21,451 nucleotides of DNA from Bifidobacterium imperatoris (GTDB lineage Bacteria; Actinomycetota; Actinomycetes; Actinomycetales; Bifidobacteriaceae): positions 1 through 21,451 of the forward strand of contig NZ_NMWV01000037.1 in the NCBI RefSeq assembly GCF_002860405.1, written 5' to 3'. The notes under the pieces are model-generated. The model worked only from the letters and a program-made list of their open reading frames with translations, was not told where the DNA came from and searched no databases. This document shows positions 7,845 to 18,249 of this stretch, one piece after another (within the stretch, counting starts at the first letter, position 1; each line of letters starts with the position of its first letter). The position numbers were made by a program, and so were the translations under genes.

Positions 7845-7931
7845 CCTCCACAAACCTGCATCGTTGCCACACTGCGCCAAGTCCACCAGATAAGATGACA
7901 GACAGAGGAACCATGACGGGAGGGTATGGTC

Positions 7932-8651
7932 ATGCGCGATATCAGGGTTGGGGTGGTCGAAGATGATCCACAAGCCTGCCAGCGGGTACTTGATTATCTG
8001 AATCAATATCAGAGCGAAACCGGCACGCAGTTCACGATTTCCGTATTCGACGATGGCGAGCAAATCGTAGAGCAATACACGCCGACGTACGACATTCTGC
8101 TGCTCGACATCGAAATGCAGCACATGGATGGCATGGCTGCGGCCCGCAAGATTCGCGAGCGCGACAATTCCGTGGTGATCGTGTTCATCACCGGAGCCCC
8201 GCAATATGCCATCAATGGCTATGAGGTGCAGGCGCTCTCCTACTTGCTGAAGCCTGTCCCCTATTTCGCATTCCGCCAGGAAATCAAGCGTTCCATCGAT
8301 ATGGTGCGCCGTCGCACGGATGAGGCGCTGCTCATCGAAGCAGGCGGTAAGCAGATGCGCGTGGAGCTGGCCGATGTGCTGTATATCGAATCGATTCGTC
8401 ACACGATTATCGTGCACACGCAGGGCGGCAAGCTTTCGGTGACCGGCACCCTGAAAGACTTTGAAGAACGTCTGACGGACCAGAACTTCTTCCGCTCGAA
8501 CTCCTGCTATCTGGTGAATCTGCGCCATGTGACTGGCGTGGATGGGCAGGATTGCGTGATGTCGAACGGCGAGGCGTTGCGTGTGAGCCGCCCGCGCAAG
8601 AAGGCGTTCCTCACCGCGCTGACCAATTACATGGGTATGGGTGCGCTCTGA
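7932..8651 (+). CDS. LytTR-family response regulator (AgrA/LytR-like)
   Basis: 239-residue DNA-binding response regulator. The receiver domain (about 1-120) has the acidic pocket Glu10-Asp11-Asp12, phospho-acceptor Asp59 in 'DILLLDIEMQHMDGM', Thr in 'VFITGAP' and Lys107 in 'YLLKPV'. The C-terminal LytTR domain (about 135-238) shows 'VLYIESIRHTIIVHT', 'FFRSNSCYLVNLRHV' and 'LRVSRPRKKAFL'. I chose the ATG at 7932 (MRDIRVGVV) because GGGAGGG at 7918-7924 is 7 bases upstream; the ATG at 7926 would leave only one base. LytTR regulators bind pairs of short direct repeats and often control peptide signalling, bacteriocins or surface polysaccharide. Its stop overlaps the start of the kinase gene, so the two are translated as a unit. 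Confidence 0.93.
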   Translation: MRDIRVGVVEDDPQACQRVLDYLNQYQSETGTQFTISVFDDGEQIVEQYTPTYDILLLDIEMQHMDGMAAARKIRERDNSVVIVFITGAPQYAINGYEVQALSYLLKPVPYFAFRQEIKRSIDMVRRRTDEALLIEAGGKQMRVELADVLYIESIRHTIIVHTQGGKLSVTGTLKDFEERLTDQNFFRSNSCYLVNLRHVTGVDGQDCVMSNGEALRVSRPRKKAFLTALTNYMGMGAL

Positions 8652-9976
8652 TGGATGGCACCACAATAACCAACGCACTACCGGATATTCCGCGGCTTTA
8701 TACCGCCTTGTGCGAATGGCTGGCCTGCATGGTGTACATTCTGGCCATCTATCGGCGAGTTCCCTGGCAACGCACGGCCATAGTCAGTGCCGTTGGCTTG
8801 GTGGGCATGATTGTCATCCAATATCTCGATGGCGCGATGCCACTGTGGTTCTGGGTAATCGGTATGCTGCTGGCGTTCGGTGGCATGTGGGCAATAGTGC
8901 GATTCGCTGCAGGCACGGGGAATCGCGAGGGATTGTATATTACTGCGCGTGCGTTTGTGCTGGCGGAACTGGTCGCTTCACTCCACTGGCAGCTGGTGAC
9001 GTTCCTGCAATACGGGCTTGATTTAACCCCGCAGGAACCATTCCCCACGCTGGTGCTTATCGGCACGTATGCGGCGGCATTCGCCGTTGCCTGGCTGGCT
9101 GAGCGCGGCAATTTTGCGCATGATGCGCCCACCAGCACCACATGGCAGCTGTCTGTGGGTACGCTGGCCATTACCATCACCACGTTCGCCATGAGCAACT
9201 TGAGCTTCATCTCCACCAATACACCGTTCTCCGGCACTGTGGGCCAGGAGGTGTTCTACATCCGCACATTGGTGGACTTCTGCGGATTCGCGATTCTCTA
9301 CGCGCAGCAGGAACAGGCACGGCGAATGGCCGCGAATGCGGAACTAGCATCAATCAATGCGCAATTGGCAAGTCAGCATCAGGAATATCTAGCGTCCAAG
9401 GAAAATATCGAATCCATTGGGCGTTTGGCGCATGATTTGAAGCATCAGATTGCGGCTTTGCGAGCGGAAGTCGACCCTGAGCATGCGGCTGCCGGATTCG
9501 AGCAATTGGAGGCTTCCGTAGCGGCGGCGAGCGCCCAGCAGCATTCCGGCAACCCAGTACTGGATGTGATTCTGACTTCAAAGATGCGCACTTGTGCGGA
9601 TCGGGGTATTACGTTGACCGCTGTGGCGGACGGTAAGTTGCTTAATGGTATGTCTTCAATGGATATTGCCTCACTGTTCGGCAACGCGCTCGACAATGCG
9701 ATTGAGGCGACCAGCAAACTGCCGAATAAGCAGCAGCGCTTGATTCGCGTGGCCTTGTACGGGCAGGGTCAGTTCACGGTGATTCGTGTGGAGAATTATT
9801 ACGATTCTGCGTTGAAGAAGGACTCGACGGGCGCGCTGCGTACCACGAAGCATGATGCTTCGCGGCACGGGTTCGGCGTGAAGTCGATTCGTCATATCGC
9901 CGCACAATACGGTGGCGAGGTGACGATTCGCACCGAGGATCATTGGTTTATTCTGACCGCGCTCATTCCGCGATAA
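8651..9976 (+). CDS. Polytopic GHKL sensor histidine kinase (AgrC/ComD-like)
   Basis: 441 residues. The first 220 residues form about six or seven membrane segments with little extracytoplasmic loop. A coiled stretch ('NAELASINAQLASQHQEYLASKE', in parts) follows, then the phospho-acceptor box 'GRLAHDLKHQ' with His261. The ATPase domain belongs to the GHKL type found in peptide-sensing kinases: N-box 'LFGNALDNAIEA' (Asn345/Asn349) and G-box 'RHGFGVKSI' (407-411); there is no separate HisKA domain. The start ATG at 8651-8653 overlaps the regulator's TGA (TGATG), so coupling is likely. The architecture matches kinases that sense small hydrophobic ligands or peptides. No peptide precursor or exporter gene is visible next to it. 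The gene ends 30 bp from the convergent nrdF. Confidence 0.93.
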   Translation: MDGTTITNALPDIPRLYTALCEWLACMVYILAIYRRVPWQRTAIVSAVGLVGMIVIQYLDGAMPLWFWVIGMLLAFGGMWAIVRFAAGTGNREGLYITARAFVLAELVASLHWQLVTFLQYGLDLTPQEPFPTLVLIGTYAAAFAVAWLAERGNFAHDAPTSTTWQLSVGTLAITITTFAMSNLSFISTNTPFSGTVGQEVFYIRTLVDFCGFAILYAQQEQARRMAANAELASINAQLASQHQEYLASKENIESIGRLAHDLKHQIAALRAEVDPEHAAAGFEQLEASVAAASAQQHSGNPVLDVILTSKMRTCADRGITLTAVADGKLLNGMSSMDIASLFGNALDNAIEATSKLPNKQQRLIRVALYGQGQFTVIRVENYYDSALKKDSTGALRTTKHDASRHGFGVKSIRHIAAQYGGEVTIRTEDHWFILTALIPR

Positions 9977-10006
9977 TCCTTCGGTAATCCCGAGCCAACC
10001 CGACAG

Positions 10007-13202
<3,196 letters not shown>

Positions 13203-13242
13203 AGTTGGGTTGTGATCCTTGTGACGTACGGGAGACTTCCGC

Positions 13243-13758
13243 CTATTCGGCAGTAAAGAATTTCACGAGGCCGTTTTTCACGGCGGCAGTGTCTTCTGGA
13301 GTGCCCATCAGCTCGAATTTGTAGAGGAACGGTACGTGGCACTTGGCGGAGATGATATCGCCGGCAGCGCAGTAGGCTTCGCCAAAGTTCGTGTTGCCGG
13401 AGGCGATGACGCCGCGAATCCATGCACGGTTCTCTGGATCGTTAAGGAATCGTTTGACTTGGATTGGCACGGCCTTTTTGATGACCCCTCCACCATAAGT
13501 GGGCACCATAATGACGTATGGTTCGCGCACATTCAGCGCTGGCTCGGATGCCTTCAACGGTACGCGATACACGTTGATGCCTTGGTCTTGGAACCGGCAC
13601 CCGGCCACGAATCGCGCAGTGTTCTCCGAAGCTGAGGAGAAGTACACCAAGGCGCCTATCCCAGTGCCCGAAGCGGCGAATTCCGGCGTGCTGACGGCAC
13701 TTTCAACGTTCTCAGTCGCTTGCGCAACGACTAGCCCGGCTGCACTATTCCGCGTCAC
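13243..13758 (-). CDS. nrdI: Flavodoxin-like NrdI, activase of the NrdF Mn cofactor
   Basis: 171 residues from the GTG at 13758. The core starts at '[17 protein letters not shown]', the FMN-phosphate loop of NrdI, and continues with '[11 protein letters not shown]' and '[18 protein letters not shown]', both family hallmarks. NrdI delivers oxidant to NrdF so that a dimanganese tyrosyl radical can form. The GTG overlaps the nrdH stop as GTGA, a common coupling arrangement. This start gives about 30 residues of Ala/Ser-rich sequence before the flavodoxin core, longer than most NrdI proteins. A start further inside the frame cannot be ruled out, but I see no ATG and no better site there. Confidence 0.9.
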   Translation of the reverse strand: MTRNSAAGLVVAQATENVESAVSTPEFAASGTGIGALVYFSSASENTARFVAGCRFQDQGINVYRVPLKASEPALNVREPYVIMVPTYGGGVIKKAVPIQVKRFLNDPENRAWIRGVIASGNTNFGEAYCAAGDIISAKCHVPFLYKFELMGTPEDTAAVKNGLVKFFTAE

Positions 13759-14009
13759 GCGGCCACCGGAGCTTCGGCAGCGGCTTTCTTGGCAATTTCG
13801 CGGATCAAGTCCGGACGGTAACCGGTCCAAGAGTTGTCTGGCGTAATCACTACTGGGGCCTGCTGGAAACCGGCCGCCTGCAGCTGTTCAAGGGTTGAGG
13901 GGTTCTCCGTCAGATCCACGGTTTCAAATGGCACGCCCAGCTTGGTGAATTGACGCTTAGTGGCTTCACACTGCGGGCAATGTGGCTTGGTGAATACAGT
14001 GACGGTCAT
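13755..14009 (-). CDS. nrdH: NrdH glutaredoxin-like redoxin, electron donor to NrdE
   Basis: 84-residue thioredoxin-fold redoxin. The active site is Cys11-Pro-Gln-Cys14 ('[15 protein letters not shown]'), and the NrdH hallmark 'WTGYRPDLI' near residue 63 follows the cis-Pro 'APVVI' segment. It is reduced by thioredoxin reductase and in turn reduces the C-terminal cysteines of NrdE. The ATG at 14009 is preceded by AAGGGGAGT (14015-14023), a strong ribosome binding site; an in-frame extension to 14069 would run through the leader and is rejected. It is the first gene of nrdHIEF and sits directly behind the NrdR boxes. Confidence 0.95.
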   Translation of the reverse strand: MTVTVFTKPHCPQCEATKRQFTKLGVPFETVDLTENPSTLEQLQAAGFQQAPVVITPDNSWTGYRPDLIREIAKKAAAEAPVAA

Positions 14010-14052
14010 GGCGAACTCCCCTTCGCTGGTGCTGTGGAATAAAGCGAGAGCC

Positions 14053-14111
14053 ATATTACAGCCAGCCAATTTTCAATCAAGCCACTATGTGTAGTGGCGT
14101 GTTGTATTCAA
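14053..14111 (-). promoter_or_regulatory. nrdHIEF promoter region (two candidate promoters)
   Basis: Read on the minus strand, one candidate is TTGATT (14075-14080), 16 bp, TAATAT (14053-14058), with transcription starting near 14046 and a leader of about 37 bases. The second is TTGAAT (14106-14111), 16 bp, CATAGT (14084-14089). In that one the -10 lies inside the proximal NrdR box and the -35 lies between the two boxes, which fits repression by occlusion better. Both hexamer pairs match 4/6 + 4/6, so they cannot be ranked from sequence. Confidence 0.5.
14082..14097. promoter_or_regulatory. NrdR box 1 (proximal to nrdH)
   Basis: CCACTATGTGTAGTGG, a 16-bp palindrome with intact CACTA/TAGTG arms, close to the published NrdR consensus (acaCwAtATaTwGtgt). 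It is paired with a second box 32 bp upstream, about three helical turns, the spacing expected for NrdR tandem sites. Confidence 0.88.
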
Positions 14112-14113
14112 AA

Positions 14114-14129
14114 ACACTAGATATAGTGT
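14114..14129. promoter_or_regulatory. NrdR box 2 (distal)
   Basis: ACACTAGATATAGTGT, a 16-bp palindrome with ACACTA/TAGTGT arms that fits the NrdR consensus. NrdR, a zinc-ribbon/ATP-cone repressor, binds such pairs to switch off ribonucleotide reductase genes when dATP is high. The nrdR gene itself is not in this window. Confidence 0.92.
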
Positions 14130-14232
14130 TTTACGTTGATTTTCCGCCATTTGTGCAAGGCAGCCATAAACCCGTATAAAGCAACCCGCCGAGCAACTTG
14201 TGGCATTGTTCACATTTGAAGAAACATGAAAA

Positions 14233-14271
14233 AGCCCGGTCGGACGCTCGAGGTAAGCGTCCGACCGGGCT
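14233..14271 (-). terminator. Rho-independent terminator of the GH3-GtrA operon
   Basis: Perfect 16-base arms (AGCCCGGTCGGACGCT at 14233-14248 and its complement at 14256-14271) with a 7-base loop. On the minus strand the stem is followed by a run of five T. It sits 38 bp after the gtrA-like stop and separates this operon from the nrd promoter. Confidence 0.93.
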
Positions 14272-14309
14272 CAGAGAAAGAAGAGGTCAGAAGATTGGAA
14301 AATTAAGGA

Positions 14310-14858
14310 TTACTTAGCCTCCTTGTTCTTCGGCATAATCCAGAACTTGAGCAACGGGTAGCTCACCACCACAGCCAGCAGCGTGTTGACCACGGAAGCG
14401 ATGGTGCCGGCAATGCCAGCGTTCATGCCCCAGCCCTGGCACAGGGAGGTCACGTAACCCGGCAGCACGAGGTTCACCACCACGATGACCACGGCCAGAA
14501 TAGCGTACTTCCAAGCAGCATCCTTGAAGCTGGAGTCAGACTTGAACACCCACTTCATCTGTACGAAGAAGTTCACCACCTGAGCGATAACCTCGGCGAA
14601 GAGGAAGGTGAGGAAGCCGCCGAGACCGTTACCGGATTCCGGGTAGTTGAAGATGAGGAAGTGGAATGGCGTGGTAATGCCGAGACCCGCCACGAAGATT
14701 GCAGTGCCAATCCACGTAACCACGAAACGTGAGATGGTGGAAATGTTCGAGAGCACGTTGAACAGGATGAACTCCCAAATGGTGGGGTGATCCTTAATCC
14801 ACTGGCGAATCGGACCGAGCTTCTTTTCGCCGGCCGTGGAAGTGGTGTTGTCAGTCAT
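14310..14858 (-). CDS. GtrA-like integral membrane protein
   Basis: 182 residues with four membrane segments (about 28-46, 50-70, 82-103 and 117-135, with further hydrophobic sequence at 148-174) and short polar ends. 'QVVNFFVQMKWVFK' (about 93-106) corresponds to the family's conserved NF...WVF segment. GtrA-family proteins are thought to flip polyprenol-linked sugars across the membrane for cell-surface glycan decoration. Its ATG overlaps the end of the upstream glucosidase gene by 8 bases (ATGACTGA), with AAGGAG 8 bases ahead inside that gene, so translation is coupled. Pairing of a GtrA protein with an intracellular glycosidase is unexpected. Confidence 0.85.
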   Translation of the reverse strand: MTDNTTSTAGEKKLGPIRQWIKDHPTIWEFILFNVLSNISTISRFVVTWIGTAIFVAGLGITTPFHFLIFNYPESGNGLGGFLTFLFAEVIAQVVNFFVQMKWVFKSDSSFKDAAWKYAILAVVIVVVNLVLPGYVTSLCQGWGMNAGIAGTIASVVNTLLAVVVSYPLLKFWIMPKNKEAK

Positions 14859-17307
14859 TGTTGAGCTCCTTTGCAGTGCGCTTGTTGGCGGATTGGTTGC
14901 GGAAGAATCCGGCGATCAAGCCGCCGAGACCGCGGAATGTGTGGCCGTTGGCAATGGTGACGATGGCATCCACCATTGCTGAATCGACCATGCCTTGAGT
15001 CATCTTGCTCATGGCTCGCGGCGGCATGTTGAGAATGAAGAGCGTATTGATGTCTGGAGCGCCGGTCTTCTGGCGGACGGAAGCCTCACGCTTGGTCAGC
15101 GTTTGGGCAATGGTCCGAGCCACAAAACCTCGCGAATCCACCCAACTGGAAATCGGATCGTTCACGCCGAACGTCGTGGGCTTACCGGGAGCAACAACCT
15201 CATGACCGAAGAGGGAGGTCATTTCCGCATCGGTGACATGCTTGACATCGCCGGTCAGGTAGTGGCCCAGCGCTGGATCAGCAGGGGCCGCATCCACATC
15301 GCCGGCAACCGCGAACGGAGTGCTCAGCGGCAAATCTTCAGCGTTTGCGCCTACAGCCAGGGTCCAGATGCCGGATTCGGTAGCCCAACGGTTCTCTGCA
15401 ACATCAAAGTGACGGAAGGTGTACCGGTCGAATTCGATGCGCACGGTCTTTGATTCATGTGCACCTAGTTCGACCTTGGCGAAGCCCTTGAGCTCGCGAG
15501 CGGGGCGCAGCACGCCGGCACCGCCTTCTTCTGCGCGGGAGGGACCAGCAACGTACAACTGCGCAACGGTGGCACCTGGCACATCGGAATCGTTGGTAAC
15601 GGTGAACTGCACGCTAGTTTCGTCCGCAATCAAGTCGTTGTAGGTGAAGCTGGAATAGCTCAGACCATAACCGAACGGGAAGCGCACAGGTACTTGGGCG
15701 GTTTCGTAATAGCGGTAGCCGACGAACGGGCCCTCACGGTAGATGGCGTCACGCCCCACAGCCGGATACCAGCCTGCAGACGGGGCATCGTCATAGTGAA
15801 GCGGCCAGGTCTCAGCCAAGTGGCCGGACGGGTTGATTTGGCCGGTCAGCGCGCGCACGGTAGCGGAAGCGCCGGCCTGTCCGGAAAGACCAACGTACAA
15901 GGCTGCCGCCACATCATCAAACCACGGCAGTTCAACCGGAGAACCAGCGACCAGCACCACGATAACGGGCTTGCCAGTAGCGGTCAGGGCGGCGACCAGA
16001 TCATTCTGCACCTGCGGAATGGCCATAGTGGAGCGGTCAAGACCTTCAGATTCGCTGCGCTCGTCAAGACCGATGACAGCAACCACTGCGTCAGTGTCAG
16101 ACTGCGCAGCAAGTGCCGTGGCTTCGGTAATCAGTGCCGGGTTAGCAGCACCCTGGCGATCATAGCCTTGTGCATAACCGGTTACTGTCACGCCAGTGGA
16201 TCCAGCGGCAGCGGTCAGCTCGTCGAGAATGTTTTCTTCACGAGTGGCGTTCACCTTGGAGGAGCCGGAGCCCTGGAAGCGCGGGGTCTTGGCCATATCA
16301 CCGACCACGGCCACGCGCATGCCGGATTTCAGCGGCAGTGATGCATTCGTGTTCTTGAGCAGCACGGAGGAGCCTTCGGCCACCTTACGAGCCACCTCAT
16401 GATGAGCAGCGGCGATGGCATCATCGAGCAGATCGTCACGGCCAACACCTTCGGCACGAGTCAGGCGAGCGATTTTTGCCACTTCTGCCGCACGAGCGTT
16501 GATATCGGCTTCGGAAAGCGTGCCAGCCTTAACAGCGCTTTCAAGTTCACGCACAGAGGTGTAGCCCGGAGACGGCATTTCGAGGGAGCCACCAGCCTTA
16601 ACCGCGGCAACAGCGGAATTGGAGCCACCCCAATCGGAGACAACCATGCCGTCAAAGCCCCATTCGTTGCGCAAAATATCCTGCAGCAGGTGCTTGTTTT
16701 CATGCGCGTAGACGCCATTGATCTCGTTGTAGGAGGTCATGATGGTCATTGGCGCAGCTTCGCGTACGGCGATTTCAAAACCGGTCAAGTAGATTTCTCG
16801 CATCGTACGCTCGTCAATCACACTGTTAGATGCCTGTCGGCGCAGCTCCTGGCTGTTGACCGCAAAATGCTTGGGGCATGCGGAAACACCATTGGACTGG
16901 ATACCGCGAATCAAGCCGGCAGCCATACGTCCAGCCACAATCGGATCTTCGGAATAGTACTCGAAGTTACGGCCACACAGCGGGTTGCGCTTAATGTTGA
17001 GCCCCGGGCCCAGCAGCACATTCACATCAAGATCGTGAGCTTCGCGGCCCAAAGCCTCGCCCATTTCCTGAGCAAGTTCCGGATCCCAGGAGTTGGCCAC
17101 GGTACCAGCGGTCGGGAAGCAAGTGGCGGGCTTAGAAGCACCCAAGCCTAGATGATCGCCTTCACCGAGCTGACGGCGCACACCGTGGGGGCCATCGCTC
17201 ATCACAAAGCTGGGGATCTCTGCGCGTTCATTGCCACGCGAATCCCATTCGGAGCCGCCGGAAAGCATCGCCGCTTTCTCGCCTACCGAAAGTTCTTCGA
17301 GTTCCAT
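14851..17307 (-). CDS. Glycoside hydrolase family 3 beta-glucosidase, cytoplasmic
   Basis: 818 residues from the ATG at 17307, which has AAGGA 10 bases upstream; a frame extension to 17358 is less well supported. The N-terminal TIM barrel contains 'RNPLCGRNFEYYSEDP', 'CPKHFAVNSQE' (Lys146-His147) and the nucleophile Asp225 in 'GMVVSDWGG'. The alpha/beta sandwich follows, with 'IGLDERSESEGLDR', which probably carries the acid/base Glu. Next comes a fibronectin-III-like domain ('VTNDSDVPGATVAQLYV ... ELKGFAKVEL'). A further C-terminal region of about 100 residues contains 'NMPPRAMSKMTQG'. There is no signal peptide or anchor, so the enzyme acts on imported beta-glucosides or glycosylated plant compounds; exact specificity cannot be read. 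It is translationally coupled to the GtrA-like gene. Confidence 0.93.
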   Translation of the reverse strand: MELEELSVGEKAAMLSGGSEWDSRGNERAEIPSFVMSDGPHGVRRQLGEGDHLGLGASKPATCFPTAGTVANSWDPELAQEMGEALGREAHDLDVNVLLGPGLNIKRNPLCGRNFEYYSEDPIVAGRMAAGLIRGIQSNGVSACPKHFAVNSQELRRQASNSVIDERTMREIYLTGFEIAVREAAPMTIMTSYNEINGVYAHENKHLLQDILRNEWGFDGMVVSDWGGSNSAVAAVKAGGSLEMPSPGYTSVRELESAVKAGTLSEADINARAAEVAKIARLTRAEGVGRDDLLDDAIAAAHHEVARKVAEGSSVLLKNTNASLPLKSGMRVAVVGDMAKTPRFQGSGSSKVNATREENILDELTAAAGSTGVTVTGYAQGYDRQGAANPALITEATALAAQSDTDAVVAVIGLDERSESEGLDRSTMAIPQVQNDLVAALTATGKPVIVVLVAGSPVELPWFDDVAAALYVGLSGQAGASATVRALTGQINPSGHLAETWPLHYDDAPSAGWYPAVGRDAIYREGPFVGYRYYETAQVPVRFPFGYGLSYSSFTYNDLIADETSVQFTVTNDSDVPGATVAQLYVAGPSRAEEGGAGVLRPARELKGFAKVELGAHESKTVRIEFDRYTFRHFDVAENRWATESGIWTLAVGANAEDLPLSTPFAVAGDVDAAPADPALGHYLTGDVKHVTDAEMTSLFGHEVVAPGKPTTFGVNDPISSWVDSRGFVARTIAQTLTKREASVRQKTGAPDINTLFILNMPPRAMSKMTQGMVDSAMVDAIVTIANGHTFRGLGGLIAGFFRNQSANKRTAKELNND

Positions 17308-17454
17308 CTCGTACTCGTCCTTCCTTGCACTGTCTGCTGCACTTCTGACGCTGTGCATAGCCTCTGATTCGTTGACGTTTTATCTGATGTGACACCGCTG
17401 TGACGTTCAGATTCTTCGCCGCTAGTTTGATTGAATCAGGTTCAGGAAGTACTT

Positions 17455-17477
17455 ACAGGTCGTATTACACAACCTGT
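17455..17477. promoter_or_regulatory. 23-bp near-perfect palindrome, candidate operator of the GH3-GtrA operon
   Basis: Arms ACAGGT and ACCTGT frame an odd-length palindrome with only two mismatched base pairs out of eleven. It lies 148 bp upstream of the GH3 start in a 267-bp gap that otherwise looks empty. On the minus strand it contains TAATAC (17462-17467), a possible -10, so a bound regulator could block transcription. The odd centre fits TetR-like or similar dimers better than the CG-centred sites of LacI-type regulators. No regulator gene is adjacent on this side. Confidence 0.5.
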
Positions 17478-17574
17478 CATTTACCACGCACAAACGGTCG
17501 CGGATGGCCGTTTCAAATGTCCTTTTGCGCACAGGAACGGCTACCCGCGAAACCAGGAAGACCGAGTCCGAGGC

Positions 17575-18201
17575 TTATGAGGCTTTGGTCTCGCGCACCA
17601 GCTCATCGTCGGCGAAGGTCATGCCGGGGCGATATTCAGCCATGTCCATTTCGCTGATCTCGCGCAGCACGCGGCAGGGCACGCCGACCGCGACGGTGTG
17701 CGCGGGGATGTCGTGCGTGACGACCGAGCCCGCACCAATCGTCGTGCCTTCACCGATGGTCACGCCGGGGCAGATCGTCACGTTCGCGCCGATCCAGCAG
17801 TCGTCGCCGATGGTGACCGGATCGGCGAACATGAACTCGCGCATGGCCGGGTTGATGGGGTGGTTGACGGTGGCGATGTTCACGGACGGGCCGAACATGA
17901 CCCGCTTACCGATGGTGATGCAGCCGTCGTCGATGAACGAGCAGTTGACGTTGATGTACGTGCCGTCGCCGATGGTGATGTTCGTGCCGTAGCAGAAGTA
18001 GAACGGCGGTTCGATCCAGGCATTCGCCGAAGCGCCGAGGATTTCGGCGATGAGCGCGGCTCGGCCCTGCGCATCGGCCGGGTCGAGCTCGTTGAATCGC
18101 TTCATCCGGCGCTTGGCCGCAAGCCGGTCCTCGGGCAGGCCTTCGCAGTAATCGGTGAAGAGCTTGCCTGCCGCGATGCGCTGGCGCATGGTTTCCTGCA
18201 T
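17575..18201 (-). CDS. Maltose/galactoside O-acetyltransferase (hexapeptide-repeat family)
   Basis: 208-residue acetyl-CoA-dependent sugar acetyltransferase. The N-terminal helical 'Mac' domain ('RIAAGKLFTDYCEGLPEDRL...RRMKRFNEL', in parts) precedes the left-handed beta-helix with hexapeptide repeats ('ITIGDGTYINV', 'ITIGKRVMFG', 'VTIGDDCWIGANVTICPGVTIGEGTTIGAGSVV', in parts). The catalytic His114 is in 'IATVNHPINP', matching His115 of LacA. Enzymes of this type acetylate surplus sugars or sugar analogues, which may then leave the cell. AAAGGAACC lies just upstream of the ATG at 18201. It follows the MATE gene by 48 bp on the same strand and is probably co-transcribed. Base use looks more GC-rich than in the GH3 operon. 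Confidence 0.93.
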   Translation of the reverse strand: MQETMRQRIAAGKLFTDYCEGLPEDRLAAKRRMKRFNELDPADAQGRAALIAEILGASANAWIEPPFYFCYGTNITIGDGTYINVNCSFIDDGCITIGKRVMFGPSVNIATVNHPINPAMREFMFADPVTIGDDCWIGANVTICPGVTIGEGTTIGAGSVVTHDIPAHTVAVGVPCRVLREISEMDMAEYRPGMTFADDELVRETKAS

Positions 18202-18249
18202 GATGGTTCCTTTCTTTCGGGTCTTCAGGTCTTTCGGGCGAGGAGCGCG

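Noticed and set aside
7864..7896. TTGCCA and TAAGAT before the LytTR gene as a promoter
   Set aside because: The spacer is 21 bp, too long for a normal housekeeping promoter, and the pair may be read from the GT2 promoter instead.
7845..7931. Possible signal-peptide gene for the GHKL kinase
   Set aside because: The 87-bp gap has no frame with a start, ribosome binding site and useful length; the 30-bp gap after the kinase is too short.
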